DNA of 64,000 nt from Rhipicephalus microplus (Eukaryota; Arthropoda; Arachnida; Ixodida; Ixodidae): contig NC_134700.1 of the NCBI RefSeq assembly GCF_043290135.1, positions 83,122,500-83,186,499 of the forward strand, written 5' to 3'. The translations under genes and the position numbers were made by a program. The notes under the pieces were generated by a model. That model worked only from the letters and a program-made list of their open reading frames with translations. It searched no databases and was not told where the DNA came from. Shown piece after piece: positions 24,403-35,584 of the stretch. Within the stretch, counting starts at the first letter, position 1. The number at the start of each line of letters is the position of its first letter.

Positions 24403-24478
24403 CGACACCGACACGCTATCAGTCCGTCAAGAACTTTCGGGCGAAAGTTCTTGAAAGACTGATAGCGTGTCGGTGTCG
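24403..24478. repeat. 76-bp near-perfect palindrome
   Basis: Arms 24403-24439 and 24442-24478 are 37 bp each with two mismatches and a 2-bp centre. It lies in the region between the Gypsy-5 C-terminal coding remnants and the 3' LTR. The structure would form a strong cruciform or hairpin. Confidence 0.9.
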
Positions 24479-24600
24479 TGATTGCCGTGATTGCCGGCAT
24501 CGCCCGAACATTCGGGTGATTCCGGCAACTCAACCTTTGCGGCGCTCAATGCGCAAGCGCCGCGCTTCTGATCGTTTGAGCTTTAAAGAAGGGGAGAAGC

Positions 24601-24992
<392 letters not shown>

Positions 24993-25075
24993 CAGGCATG
25001 GTGGTTGAGTGGTGGCCGTAGCGTTGCATATAGCCCAGTAGATCCTCCGTGAGCGGTCACAACGTGGTTTATTCC

Positions 25076-25110
25076 GACGTTTCGGCCTAGAGTCTGGCCT
25101 TCATCAGGAT
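25076..25110 (-). ncRNA. Hammerhead-like ribozyme core in the PLE-A downstream pseudo-LTR
   Basis: Minus strand: CTGATGA (25107-25101), stem II AGGCC/GGCC with an 8-nt loop, then GAAA (25083-25080) and CGTC. This is the conserved core order of a hammerhead. PLEs are known to carry hammerhead motifs in their terminal repeats. Downstream CGT...ACGTT could form a short stem III with a UU cleavage position. I could not find a convincing stem I partner, so activity is unproven. Confidence 0.65.
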
Positions 25111-25863
25111 TAAAGGTACAGTTTGTTGGTGCTCAGCTTTGTACAATCTCAAATCAGAGGGCAAGGAAAGAGAAAAAAAGACAGAAAAAAAGAAAAAAGG
25201 AAAAAGAAAAAGAAAAAGAAGAAAAAAGAGAAAAAGAAGAGAAAAATAATATACGATGGACTCCGCTCGGGCGCCCCCCTTCCACTCTTCCTTCCACTTC
25301 CACCTTCATCTCCCTCCCCCTTCTCCCCTTCACCTTTCTGATGTCAGTGGTCTGTGTATGCTTCCTTTCACTAACGCATTCCTCCCGACCAGACGGCGCC
25401 TCCTTGTACTGGCGTTTCGGTGTGGGGCAGAAAAGAGCTTTTTTAGGAAGTTTTAAGCCTTTAACTACTCGGAGTCCCGTCAACATTTCGTCGTAGAAAG
25501 AGGGGTGCCGCGTATTGTGGCAGAGGCTGGTAAGCGGGCATTTTAGGAAGTTCTAAGCCTCTAACTACTCGGCGCGCTGTCAACATTTCGTCGTAAAAAG
25601 AGGGGTGCCCCGTATTGCGGCAGAGGCTGGTAAGCGGGCGCAATGCGAGTTGCTTGCCCGCTTCTGGATTACATGTGTAGTGGGGGCCTCCCGGCTGTGC
25701 ACGGGGTTGCTGTTGGGCATGTCATGCATGGCACAATTGATTGGGTAGTAAAATAAAACAGAAAACAGACGACAGCTGCACTTAGGAACAGTAGTTACAC
25801 TTGAATTGTTTTGGGTTGTCCAGTGCCCTTCGCAGCTGCAGTGCCGTGAACTAAGTTACTATT

Positions 25864-28620
25864 TTATTTATTGCCGTTATTCTTTTCCAAGGCTTTAATT
25901 GCTGCAAGTGTACCAGGATTCTCATTTATTCCTCTATCAAGGGTGTTGAATCGGTGGATAAGGTATGACTCTCGTTGTTCACGTTCTCGATTTGATTTAA
26001 TTCCCGTCTCTAAGAGCGTTACTGATAGTTTGTCGAATGCATGGTCGGGAAGATTGAGATGTTTTGATAGAGGTAGACTTGGGGCTGATTTCGCATGGGC
26101 TCTGTGATTATTGAAGCGAATCCTAAATGGTGTTTCTGTTTGTCCGATGTACTGCATACCACACACGTTGCATTCGAGTAGGTATACCACATTAGAGGAA
26201 TCGCATGTTAGGTTTCCTCGTATATTAATGGAAAACTTGGATTGTGTGCTGCTGGCTTTGTCTGTTTCTCGCGTCGCCTTACGTACAAAACATCGTGGCT
26301 TCAAACAAGGTCGGCATGAATTATTGGGGGGTGATGTGTTAGTTTGAGAGTGGACAAGGGTGTCTTTGAGGTTACGTGGTCGTCGGTAAACGATGCCTGG
26401 AGCGGATGGGAATGCGCGTTTCAGACGTTCACTTTGTTCCAGAATGTTGTAATGTCGTTTAAGGATTTTGTTCACATTGGGGAAGTTTGTGCTGTAAGTC
26501 AAGCAGAGGTTTGTTCGTTGTGGGTCTTCTTGTGGTGGTCGCTTCATAAGTGAGTCTTCACGCTTTAGTTTTCTCGCTTTTTGAACAGCGTCATTAATTA
26601 CATGTGGGGGGTATTTTTGTTTCTCGAGCATAAGTTTTAGCCTCTGTGAGCTCGTGTCACAGTGAGCGTCTCTAGAGCAGATTTGCTTTAACCGGTGAGC
26701 CTTGCTGTATGGAATACTGTTTTTACAGTGGCGTGGGTGATCGCTTTGGTAATGGAGGTATTGTTGTCGATCCGTTGGTTTGCGATATAGGGTTGTAGAG
26801 AGCTTCTCTACTTCTATCGTTATGGTAACATCAAGAAAATTTACGGTTACTTGCGAGTATGTGTGTGTGAAGTGTATGTTAGGATGTACAGCATTGTAAG
26901 TGTCGGTAAAGCTGAGAAGTTCGTCCTCGCTGTGGGTCCAAATGAGAAAGATGTCGTCTATGCATCTTCTGTATAACATTAGTTTCAAGGAACTTTGTGC
27001 AAGAAATTCAGATTCTAGCTTTCCAATAAATATGTTGGCATAATTAGGTGCCATTTTGGTGCCCATAGCGGTCCCGCTGATTTGTCGAAAATACTGTTGG
27101 TTAAACTCGAATGAATTTAATTCGAGGACCATCCTCGTCAAATATGCAATGGCAGAGAAATCTGGGGTGTTAGATTGTCTATAGTTTGTGTACATGTTTT
27201 GTAAATGCCGCTATGCCGTCATCGTGAGGAATATTTGTATATAATGAATAGACATCAAGAGTAACCAGTTAGGAGTTTTTCGGCACACACAGACCTGCAA
27301 TGTCTCGAAGAAAATGTGTGGTGTCTTTTATGTACGACGCGAGGGTGCATGGAATGTGGCTTATTAGTTTGTCCACGTACCCTGATATGGGTTCAGTTGT
27401 TGTACCGATGCCTGATATGATTGGTCGACCTGGGTTACCGGGTTTATGAACTTTTGGGAGGATGTAGAAGCGACCTGGACGAGGATATGCTGCTCGCATC
27501 AGTTTGTGGTCAGTGTTGGTTAACTTTTCTGCATCCAACAGTTTCTTTTGTTCTGTAGATACGATACGTTTGTATTCGTCTGTCGGACCACCTGGGAGGC
27601 GTTCGTAAAATCTTGAGTCGTCTAGTTGGCGGTATGCTTCTTGTAAGTAGTTGGTTGTATTAGGGACTACAATCGCTCCTCCTTTGTTAGCGGGTTTCAT
27701 TGTTATGGCTGTCCTAGATGTCAAATTTTTCATACTTATTTTTTCAGTTTTTGTCAAGTTTTCTCAGTTTCCTTTCTGTCTGTGGTATTCGTGAACTATA
27801 TCTTTCTGTACTGCGGTGATATAAAGGGCCAAGCACTTGTCTCGATTACTGTTTAGTGTCCAGTCATTTGATTTACGACGGTGAATTGTTTTGTGGTTAG
27901 AAGGCCTGTCCAAGATGTATTCGTGTAACCTTAAGCTTCGAGCGAAGTTGTCGAGGTCTCGGAGCAAGTGGAATTCATCGAAAAATGTTGTGGTCGGGCA
28001 GAAGCTTAGTCCCTTAGATAGCAGTTTTTCTTCGTCAGGTGACAAGCTCGTGTCCGATAAGTTTACAACCACAGTGTCACATGGTGTGTTCCTAGATGGG
28101 TGCTCGTTTGTACCATTAGTGATTTCCTGGGTGGTGGTGTTGTAGTGATAAGGAACTTTATCAGGGAACGCGGGTTTGGGCACATGGTCTTTTTTGAGTT
28201 TATGAATTTTCGTGGTCATGATGGCTTGGTATTTATTCTGTTCAAATTCTGTTATTCAGGTGATTTCTTCGTTCGATAAAGTGTTGTGGCGGAGAATGGT
28301 GTTGGTCATAGCGAGCAGTTTCTTTACCTGCTTATCACTGTGATTAAGAGCGATTTCTGTTAATTTAAAAGATGCCTCAAGGAGGACGTTTTTCCGTGTT
28401 ATTTGGTCGTGTTCATCTAGATTTGTAGCGGCTGGTGTGAGGGAGAGTGTCATACCCTTGGGGGCTATTCTAGTACGAAGGTATGCTTGCAATGTTGATT
28501 TATGCATTTCATGTCTAATTCGTTTGTCAGCAAGTTTTCGTACTTTAAGGAAAGTGGCACTGCAACTGGGAAGCGATAAGCTGGACTTACATTTCAGAAG
28601 TCAATCTTCTTTTGGGTGCG
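25864..28620 (-). pseudogene. PLE-A ORF2: Penelope-type reverse transcriptase with C-terminal GIY-YIG endonuclease
   Basis: The N-terminal region (IRHEMHKSTLQAYL) reads from about 28600. RT landmarks follow: MKPANKGGAIVV, GRFYILPKVHKPGNPGRPIISG, SLYTNIPHDD, QISGTAMGTKMAPNYANIF and the catalytic CIDDIFLIW, where the usual Tyr before xDD is Cys-Ile. Then come VNFLDVTI, YRKPTDRQQYLHY, CKNSIPY and the GIY-YIG nuclease VYLLECNVCGMQYIGQTETPFRIRFNNHRAH with REREQRESYLIHRF and NPGTLAA. The enzyme would reverse-transcribe the element and nick target DNA. In-frame stops lie at about 28256, 27764 and 27269, with frameshifts near 27190-27250. The C-terminal 443 codons (27195-25864) remain open. Confidence 0.9.
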
Positions 28621-28871
28621 GAATGGCACTGGTGAGGTGCGCAGGTTGTAGTTATGTCCGGCAGGCCTTCGTCATTGTAGGGAGAATTTCGGCGTTGGGC
28701 TCCCGGCGAACGTGTTCGTTGGCAGTTCCGGGGTCCGCAATAGGGAGACGCGGTTTCGTAGTTCAGCAGGCTTCCCTTTGAGGAGTGGTGTAGTGGTGCT
28801 CTCGTGTAGTACTTTTGGTCTCGACATCCGCAATGGAGAGACGCGTGTTGGCTGTTCAGCAGACTTCCCCC

Positions 28872-29729
28872 CTAGTAGTGGTGCGCTGTTGATGATGGTG
28901 AGGGGTGCTTGTGGCTCGCGGGAGTCACAGTTTCGCTGATCGTCGGGAACTCATCTGTGATGTTGGGTGGGTGTGGGGCTCCTGGTGTATGTTGATATGC
29001 AGAGTTCTTGTCGTGGGTGTCTTGTTGTGTTGAACGTATATTGCCGGGAGCTGCTGGTTGAGTCGACCACCACGTGGTAGCTTCGAAGTCTCCGCGACCG
29101 AGTGCACTCTTGAGGGTTTCGGCAATCGAAGCGACACCCATAAAACTCGGATGAAGTTAATCCGCAGCAAGAAAGCGTCTTGGTGGCAACTGATCGAATT
29201 GGTAGTCGATGTATGACACCTTGCTGGGTCTTCGGCAGTAGGCCTTGACTGTCTCGTTGAATTGACGAGCGTCCCGGTTGAAGCGGTGCACGAATTGTTC
29301 GTTCGATCGTTCCAGGTGTAGGTTGAGGTAACGGGGCAGCACGCATGAAACAACGAGCCTTTCAAGTTCCTGGCGTGTCTGAAGCGTGTTGTTCACTAGG
29401 CGGCGAAGGCGGCGTAGCGATTCCTCTAGTCCGTACGACGCCAGCTTGCTCGTACCGACGTAAAAAATGAGCATGGTCACAGATCGTGGTATGCCAGCAA
29501 GCTCTTTCTCGATGTCGAATGTGGAGGCTCCGCGGATGGAAATGATCGCAGGTGTAGTCTTCTCATGCGGGTTGAAATGCCGATGTAAATACCTTGTTTG
29601 CGAGTTTCCGATGATGGCTGATGTTGGTGCATGTTTAGGAAACTGCCGTGAGACCTGCTCGACTGGAGGTGCGCCTGTGGCCGGTCTTGTGTAGGCAGGC
29701 ATGGTGGTTGAGTGGCCGTAGCGTTGCAT
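28872..29729 (-). pseudogene. PLE-A ORF1: SGNH/GDSL-like esterase-domain protein
   Basis: ATG at 29729. The first 190 codons run to a TAA (29159-29157), and the same frame then stays open to 28872. Blocks resembling the SGNH hydrolase family are visible: IIGNSQTRYL (block I, Ser43), IRGAS (Gly67, block II), MLIFYVGTSKL (block III, Gly92, with Ser at the usual Asn position) and AAD-stop-LHPSFMG (block V, Asp190 and His193). The TAA falls between the Asp and His, where GDSL-type enzymes have DxxH, and looks like a recent nonsense change. An esterase-like ORF1 is known in CR1-type LINEs; its role there is unclear. Membership of this PLE is supported by the same ORF start following the other pseudo-LTR at 25029. 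The fold call is by motif only. Confidence 0.65.
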
Positions 29730-29775
29730 ATAGTCCTGTAGATCATCCGTGAGCGGTCACAACGTGCTTTATTTC

Positions 29776-29810
29776 GACGTTTCGGCCTAGAGTCCGGCCT
29801 TCATGAGGAT
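29776..29810 (-). ncRNA. Hammerhead-like motif in the upstream pseudo-LTR
   Basis: Same layout as the 25.1-kb copy, but the core reads CTCATGA (29807-29801) instead of CTGATGA. AGGCC/GGCC stem II and GAAACGTCG are kept. The G-to-C change in the core should abolish cleavage. Confidence 0.55.
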
Positions 29811-29984
29811 TAAAGGTACAGTTTGTTGGTGCTAAGCTTAATACAATCTCAAATCAGAGGGCAAGAAGAGAGGAAAAAAGACAGAAATAAAGAAAAAGTA
29901 AAAAGAAAAAGAAAAAGAAAAGAAAAAGAAGAAAAAAAGAGAAAAAGAAGAGAAAAAAAATTGCCCGCAGCTTCCCTCGGGGGA

Positions 29985-30580
29985 ACACTGAGGAGGATGC
30001 GGAGCATATAATTGGTTATCGGGGTGTTAAAGTGCGACTTACTTGGGTCGATGGCTAAATTGGTTAACGTGGTTGTGAAATGGGGTGTTAAATTGCGACT
30101 TACTTGGGTCGATGGCTAAATTGGTTAACGTGGTTGTAGGAGGGGGTGTTAAATGAGTGAACACGTACACACGTATGCGAAAGGGCGGCGCTGGTCGAAG
30201 GGACGTCGATCATTGTGTTTGTGGATTCGTTGGAATTCATTTCACCGCGACCTTGGACGTCGACCCGCCGTACAAACCAACCGACGAGCGGCAACTGAGC
30301 GAGCGAGCGCCGACCTTGAGTATATATACAGCACGACGGCGCATGCACTGTCAGCTGTTGAATGTTCTCGAAGCGCGACGCCACATGCGCGTCCACTGGA
30401 GAATCAGGAGAATTGTAGATGTCGAACGCGGTGTGTAGAGGAGGAAGGGTGCACAGATGGTGGAGGAGTGAAGCGCGCGCGGTGTGTAGAGGAGGAAGGG
30501 ATGCACAGATGGTGGAAGAGTGGGCGACGGCGCGACGGCGCACTACAAGGCGCGAGTATAAGATGCTTCCGCATCTAATA
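29985..30580. repeat. Insert in the PLE-A upstream pseudo-LTR with short tandem repeats
   Basis: This sequence is absent from the 25-kb pseudo-LTR copy. It contains a 61-bp tandem repeat starting at 30021 and 30082, with a partial third copy at 30143 (each GGGGTGTTAAA). A second duplication lies near 30430 and 30481 (GTGTGTAGAGGAGGAAGGG). An open frame on the minus strand (30543-30100) has no recognisable domain. It may be a promoter-like or subfamily-specific segment of the element, or an unrelated insertion. Confidence 0.6.
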
Positions 30581-31241
30581 ATATATGGTGGACTCCCCTC
30601 GGGCGCCCCCCTTCCACTCTTCCTTCCACTTCCCCCTTCATCTTTCTCCCCCTTCTCCCCTTCACCTTTCTGATGTCAGCAGTCTGTGTATGCTTCCTTT
30701 CACTAACGCATTCCTCCCGACCAGATGGCGCCTCCTGGTACTGGCGGTTCGGTGTGGGGCAAAAAAGAGCTTTTTTAGGAAGTTCTAAGCCTTTCACTAC
30801 TCGCAGTCCCGTCAACATTTCGTCGTAGAAAGAGGGGTGCCGCGTATTTTGGCAGAGGCTGGTAAGCGGGAATTTTAGGAAGTTCTAAGCCTTTAACTAC
30901 TCGGCACCCTGTCAACATTTCGGCGTAAAGAGAGGGGTGCCCCGTATTGTGGCAGAGGCTGGTAAGCGGGCGCAATGCGAATTCCTTGCCCGCTTCTGGA
31001 TTACGCGTGTAGTGGGGGCCTCACGGCTGTGCACAGGGTTGCTGTTGGGCATGTCATGCATGGGACAATTGATTGGGTAGTAAAATAAAACAGAAAACAG
31101 ACGACAGCTGTATTAGGAAAAGTAGTTACACATGAAATTGTTTAGCGTTGTCCAGTACCCTTCGCAGCTGCGGTGCCGTGAACTCAGTTACTATTTTCAT
31201 TATTGCCGTTATTGTTTTCTAACGCTTTAATTGCTGCAAGT

Positions 31242-31441
31242 TGCCAGGAACTGTTCGCCACCACTAAACAAGTGCTGCCAGTCTACGCTGTGCGCGCCTT
31301 CTATCTTATCTCCCTCTTCCCCTTCCCTTACCTTTCGTTCTTATAAAAACCCCAAGCCGGACAATAAACGCTCGCTTTTTGCCCTGGCCACTCTGTTCGT
31401 GCATTTCGGGGCGCGGCCCACCCGCGGGGCCGGTTATAACA
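31242..31441 (+). repeat. 5' LTR of Gypsy-2
   Basis: 200 bp, TGCCAGGAACTG...GGTTATAACA, with TTATAAAAA (TATA-like) at about 31342 and AATAAA at about 31363. It differs from the 3' LTR by roughly ten changes. Confidence 0.9.
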
Positions 31442-31519
31442 GTGTCGACGAGTATTTCAACAAAGAACGAGACACACCTGCTTCCTGAAGGCGGGCAAGC
31501 AGCCACCCCATCGACAGGC

Positions 31520-32290
31520 ATGAGTCACCGCCTCCCGGAATTCAACGACGACACAGATAAGTGGCAAGCGTACCTCATGAAGCTTGAGGCATATTTTGAA
31601 GCAAACGAAGTCACTGACGATGCCAGGAAAAAAGCCCTGTTGGTAGGCGCACTTGGGTCGCGAACGATTGATGTGCTATGCGGTGGAGTGGCACCGCAGA
31701 AGCCAAACGCACTCGGCTACGATGCGGTAGTGAAAGTTCTAAGTGAGTATTATGACCCACGACCAAACGAAATTTCAGAAAGCTTCAAGTTTTTCCACCG
31801 AAACCAGCAGGAAGGAGAGTCTGTTCACGCATTCATTGTGGACATACGGCGCCTAGCGCATAACTGCAACTTCTCGTCTATGCTGGATAGGATGTTAAGG
31901 GACCGTATTGTGTGCGGGGTACGTTCAAGAAATTTGCAAAAGCAGCTGCTCGCGAAACCTGAGTTGACATTACACGAAGCAGAGGCACTTGCGTTGGCGG
32001 CAGAAAGGGCAGAGTTAGATGCGGAGAACATAAATCGAAAAACACCCCGGTAACAGTGTCGGCAATGAAGGAGCAACGCTGCGTGCCGCGAGGCCAGAAG
32101 AAAAACGAAGACGGAAAGCCATGCGAGTGCTGAGGAAAGCGTAATCATAAGCGCGCGACCTGTTCAATGCGTGGGAGGCACTGTTACAAATGTGGAAAAC
32201 AAGGGCACTTGGCACGCATGTGCCAAAGGATCGACAACGCGTTGAATGTAACAGCCCAAGCCAACGACAGTGATAGCAGCGCGTCGCAAC
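31520..32290 (+). pseudogene. Gypsy-2 gag
   Basis: ATG at 31520 (MSHRLPEFNDDTDKWQAYL). The open frame runs to TAA 32051-32053 with Gag-type motifs: LEAYFEANEV, KKALLVGALG, SFKFFHRNQQEGESVHAFI and MLRDRIVCGV. After the stop another frame carries the nucleocapsid knuckle CYKCGKQGHLARMC (C-x2-C-x4-H-x4-C) at about 32178-32223. The product would be the capsid and RNA-binding protein. A frameshift now separates capsid from nucleocapsid, and an upstream knuckle-like CEC is broken by TGA. Confidence 0.85.
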
Positions 32291-32316
32291 TTTGGTCCGT
32301 AACTTCGTAGAATTCA

Positions 32317-35300
32317 TTGGTGCCACCGATTCAGGAAACGTTCACGTGGAACGGCGTAAAGCTGAAGATGGACGTTGATACCGGCTCGCCCGTACGCGTC
32401 ATTCCGAGAGCAACCCACAAAGCCCACCGTCATCAATGGCCGAAGTTGCAGGAGCCGAAGATAAAGCTGGCGTGCTATTTGGGGAAGCTACCCGTACTCG
32501 GAGTACTGTCAATGCGTGTATGCCACAAATCGGCGGCGGTTGATTGCAACCTAATCGTATTGGACTGCGAAGGTCCTCTCTTGTGCGGTCGTGATTTGCT
32601 GCAGAAACTACAAGAGCAGGGCGCAGCAGTACTCCACGTAGCTGCGCCACCACTCGGGTCGAGCCCGGAGTCTCCGCCCGCGCCTGCTGTGTTGGACCGC
32701 TACTCCGACCTGTGCACGGAGGGCGTAGGACTCATGAAAGGCCCACCGGTGCGCCTTCACATCAAGCCTGGAGTGACGCCAAAGTTCTTCAAGGCAAGAA
32801 ACGTACCCTACGCTCTGTTGGATAAAGTTTCAGAGGCATTAGATCGACTCGTGGCAGCTGGCATTATATCACCAGTGACGCCCTCGGAATGGGCTACGCC
32901 CGTTGTTCCAGTCTTAAAGAAACACTGCACAGTTCACATTTGCGGTGACTTCAAGGTTAATTTGAACTTAGTATGCGAGCTGGAACAATACCCGCTGCCT
33001 CTTATCGAGGATATTTTTGCGCAATTAGGTGGGGGGGGAGCGGTTCAGCATTTTGGATTAGCGCGACGCCTACAACCAGATCCCGCTAGACGAAGAGTCT
33101 CGCAAATTGGCCGTGATAAACACACACAAGGGCCTCTTTTGCTTCAACCGCCTCCTTTTTGGGATTGCTTCAGCACCGGCGATATTTCAAAGGCGGATTG
33201 AATCAATCCTACAGGGCTTGCCTGGGGTGCAAGCGTACCTAGATGACGTGTTGATAGCGGAAGAGGGTGACAGCCAAAACAGCAATCTGATGGCTGTGCT
33301 CGAGCGCTTCCGTGAACATGGCATTAAGCTTCGTGCTGATAAGTGCCGCATTAGCGAGCCCTCTGTTACATATCTAGGTCACCGTATTGACGCGAACTGA
33401 CTGCATCCCATGGAAAAGAACGTGAATGCTATCAGGCTAGCCCTCTCTCCACAGAACGTCTGCGAGCTACGCTCATTTCTGGGCATGGTAACCTTTTATA
33501 ACAAGTTTATGCCCGACTTGTCTACCATTCAAGCACCGTTGTAGAAACTGCTGAAAAAGGGCGCTAAGTGGACGTGGAGCACCAAAGAAAAGAAAGCCTT
33601 TGTCCAGGTGAAAAATGCGTTGTGCGCGGCACCCATACTCAGTCATTTTGACCCGAACCGTGAGCTCTTCTTGCAGTGTGATGCATCCCCATACGGAGTT
33701 GGTGCTGCACTTTTTCATCACACCGAAGGCGAGAAGCGACCCGTAGGCTTCCGATCGAGAACGCTGACAACTGCCGAAAGAAAGTACTTTCAGATCGAGC
33801 GCGAGGCATTAGCCTTGATTTTTGGTGTTACTAGGTTTAGGGACTACCTGTTGGGACGAGAGTTCAATCTGGTTACGGATCACCAGCCGTTGCTGGGCCT
33901 GTTAAGGCACGACCGTCAGACCCCCGTCATGGCGGCAGCCAGAATACAAAGATGGGCGCTACTACTTGGTGCATACAAGTATAAACTGCAGTACAAGCCG
34001 GGAAAATTTATGCTCAACGCGGATGCATTAAGCCGGTTACCCCAATCTCTTGAACAGGAGCTGCAGGACGACGAGGATGCGGCCGAGTACGTCCTCGTCG
34101 TAGACCAGTGGGACGAGCCGGCGGTGCCCATGAAAGAGCTTCAAGCCCTCACGCAGACAGACGGCGTACTGTCAAGTGTGTGCAGATACGTCATCCAAGG
34201 TTGGCCACAACGCACTGCGGAGGAAGGCACAGAGATGCGGGAGTATCACAAAAGGCGGAACGAGCTGTCCGTGCAGCATAACTTGCTTCACTGGGGTCAT
34301 CGTGTTGTGGTTCCGGCGGAAGCCAGGAAGAAGCTACTGAAGTTATTTCATGGAGCTCATCAAGGAGTTTCTGCAATGAAGGCAGTTGCACGGTCAAAAT
34401 TTTGGTGGCCTGGCTTGGACCACGATATTGAGCGCTTAGCCGCTGTGTGTCAGCACTGCGTGCAGGCGTTGCCCATGCCACCCGCGCAAGCACCCATTCG
34501 CTGGCCAGAGACGCAGGAAAGATGGTCGCGATTGCATGTCGACTTCGCGGGTCCGATCCAAAACAAGATGCTTCTTGTCGTCATGGACTCTCACAGTAAA
34601 TGGATTGAGGCCATTCCCCTGGCTCACGCGACCTCGCGCAACACAGTCGATGCCCTGCGAACGCTGTTCAGTAGATTCGGTCTGCCACGCACAGTAGTGT
34701 CTGATAATGGCACGCCATTCACCGGATGGGAGTTCAAGGAGTTCTTGCAACAGAACGGGGTAGTTCACGTGCGGGCACCCCCTACCATCCACAGAGTAAT
34801 GGACTCGCCGAACGTGCGGTGCGAACCATCAAAGACGGACTAAAGAAATGTGGGGACGCAGACTTGTCAAGGGCGCTGGCTAGAACACTGTGCCGCTATA
34901 GAAACACGCTGCTTCCGTCCGGGCGCTCACCATCAGAAATGTTGTTGGGTTACCAGCTCCGCACCCGATTAGACATGCGTTTTCCTCCCAGGAGCCGAGC
35001 AACAGGGGATGTCCACTCTGCTGACAGCGCCGGACGGAACTTCACACCGGGAGATCCTGTGTACCTTCGCAATCACGGCCGTGGTGACAAGTGGACACCT
35101 GGGAAGGTCTGGTCAACCTCCGGTGCACGCATCGTGTCTGTCGACACGGAGAACGGGCTTGTTCACCGGCACATGGACCAGCTCAGGCGGAGAAGCATCG
35201 AAGAACCGTCGAGTCCAGAGGCTCTCACTAGCCCCCAGATAAGCCAGGACCCTCCAGTACAAGACTGCAAAGCTCGAACGGCTACTGGCCCCGGTTTTCC

Positions 35301-35370
35301 GGGCCACCCGCCCCCAGAGCTAAGACGTTCCACACATATCAAGAAGCCAGTGGAACGTTATGGATTCTAA
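32317..35370 (+). pseudogene. Gypsy-2 pol (protease, RT, RNase H, integrase)
   Basis: Protease MDVDTGSPVRVIP (DTGS) at about 32370. RT: AAGIISPVTPSEWATPVVPV, ICGDFKVNLN, then a frameshift near 33060 into INTHKGLFCFNRLLFGIASAPAIFQ, the catalytic AYLDDVLIAEE and SVTYLGHRID. RNase H: LFLQCDASPYGVGAAL, FQIEREALALIFGV, LVTDHQPLLGL and NADALSRLP. Integrase: H2C2 (HGAHQG...CQHC) and DDE core (HVDFAGP, VVSDNGTPF, PQSNGLAERAV), with a second frameshift near 34775. The final frame (34726-35370) runs to PVERYGF. Stops also lie near 33398 and 33542. No env. Confidence 0.9.
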
Positions 35371-35381
35371 GGAAGAAGGAA

Positions 35382-35580
35382 TGCCACGAACTGTTCGCCA
35401 CCGCTAAACAAGCGCTGCCAGTCTACTCTGCGCGCGCCTTCTATCTTATCTCCCTCTTCCCCTTCCCTTACCTTTCGTTCTTATAAAAACCCAAGCCGGA
35501 CAATAAACGCTCGCTTTTTGCCCTGGCCACTCTGTTCGTGCAGTTCGGGGCGCGGCCCAGCCGCGGGGACGGTTATAACA
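35382..35580 (+). repeat. 3' LTR of Gypsy-2
   Basis: 199 bp, TGCCACGAACTG...GGTTATAACA, matching the 5' LTR over its whole length. Confidence 0.9.
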
Positions 35581-35584
35581 CAGG

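Larger units (their letters stand above)
31242..35580 (+). mobile_element. Gypsy-2: complete Ty3/Gypsy retrotransposon (K02A2.6-like), inactive, nested in PLE-B
   Basis: 4.34 kb with LTRs at 31242-31441 and 35382-35580, gag, protease-RT-RNase H-integrase and a polypurine tract (AAGGAAGAAGGA) before the 3' LTR. It interrupts the PLE-B GIY-YIG coding sequence. TGCAAGT lies just outside both ends (31235-31241 and 35585-35591), and the empty site exists in PLE-A near 25905 (CTGCAAGTGTACC). Four extra bases (CAGG) separate the 3' LTR from the repeat, so the exact duplication is uncertain. Confidence 0.92.

Noticed and set aside
25123..25486. Lys-rich or Phe/Ser-rich ORFs at 25.1-25.5, 29.8-30.0 and 38.2-38.6 kb
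   Set aside because: They come from the purine/pyrimidine-rich tract of PLE pseudo-LTRs and appear in all copies with different frames.
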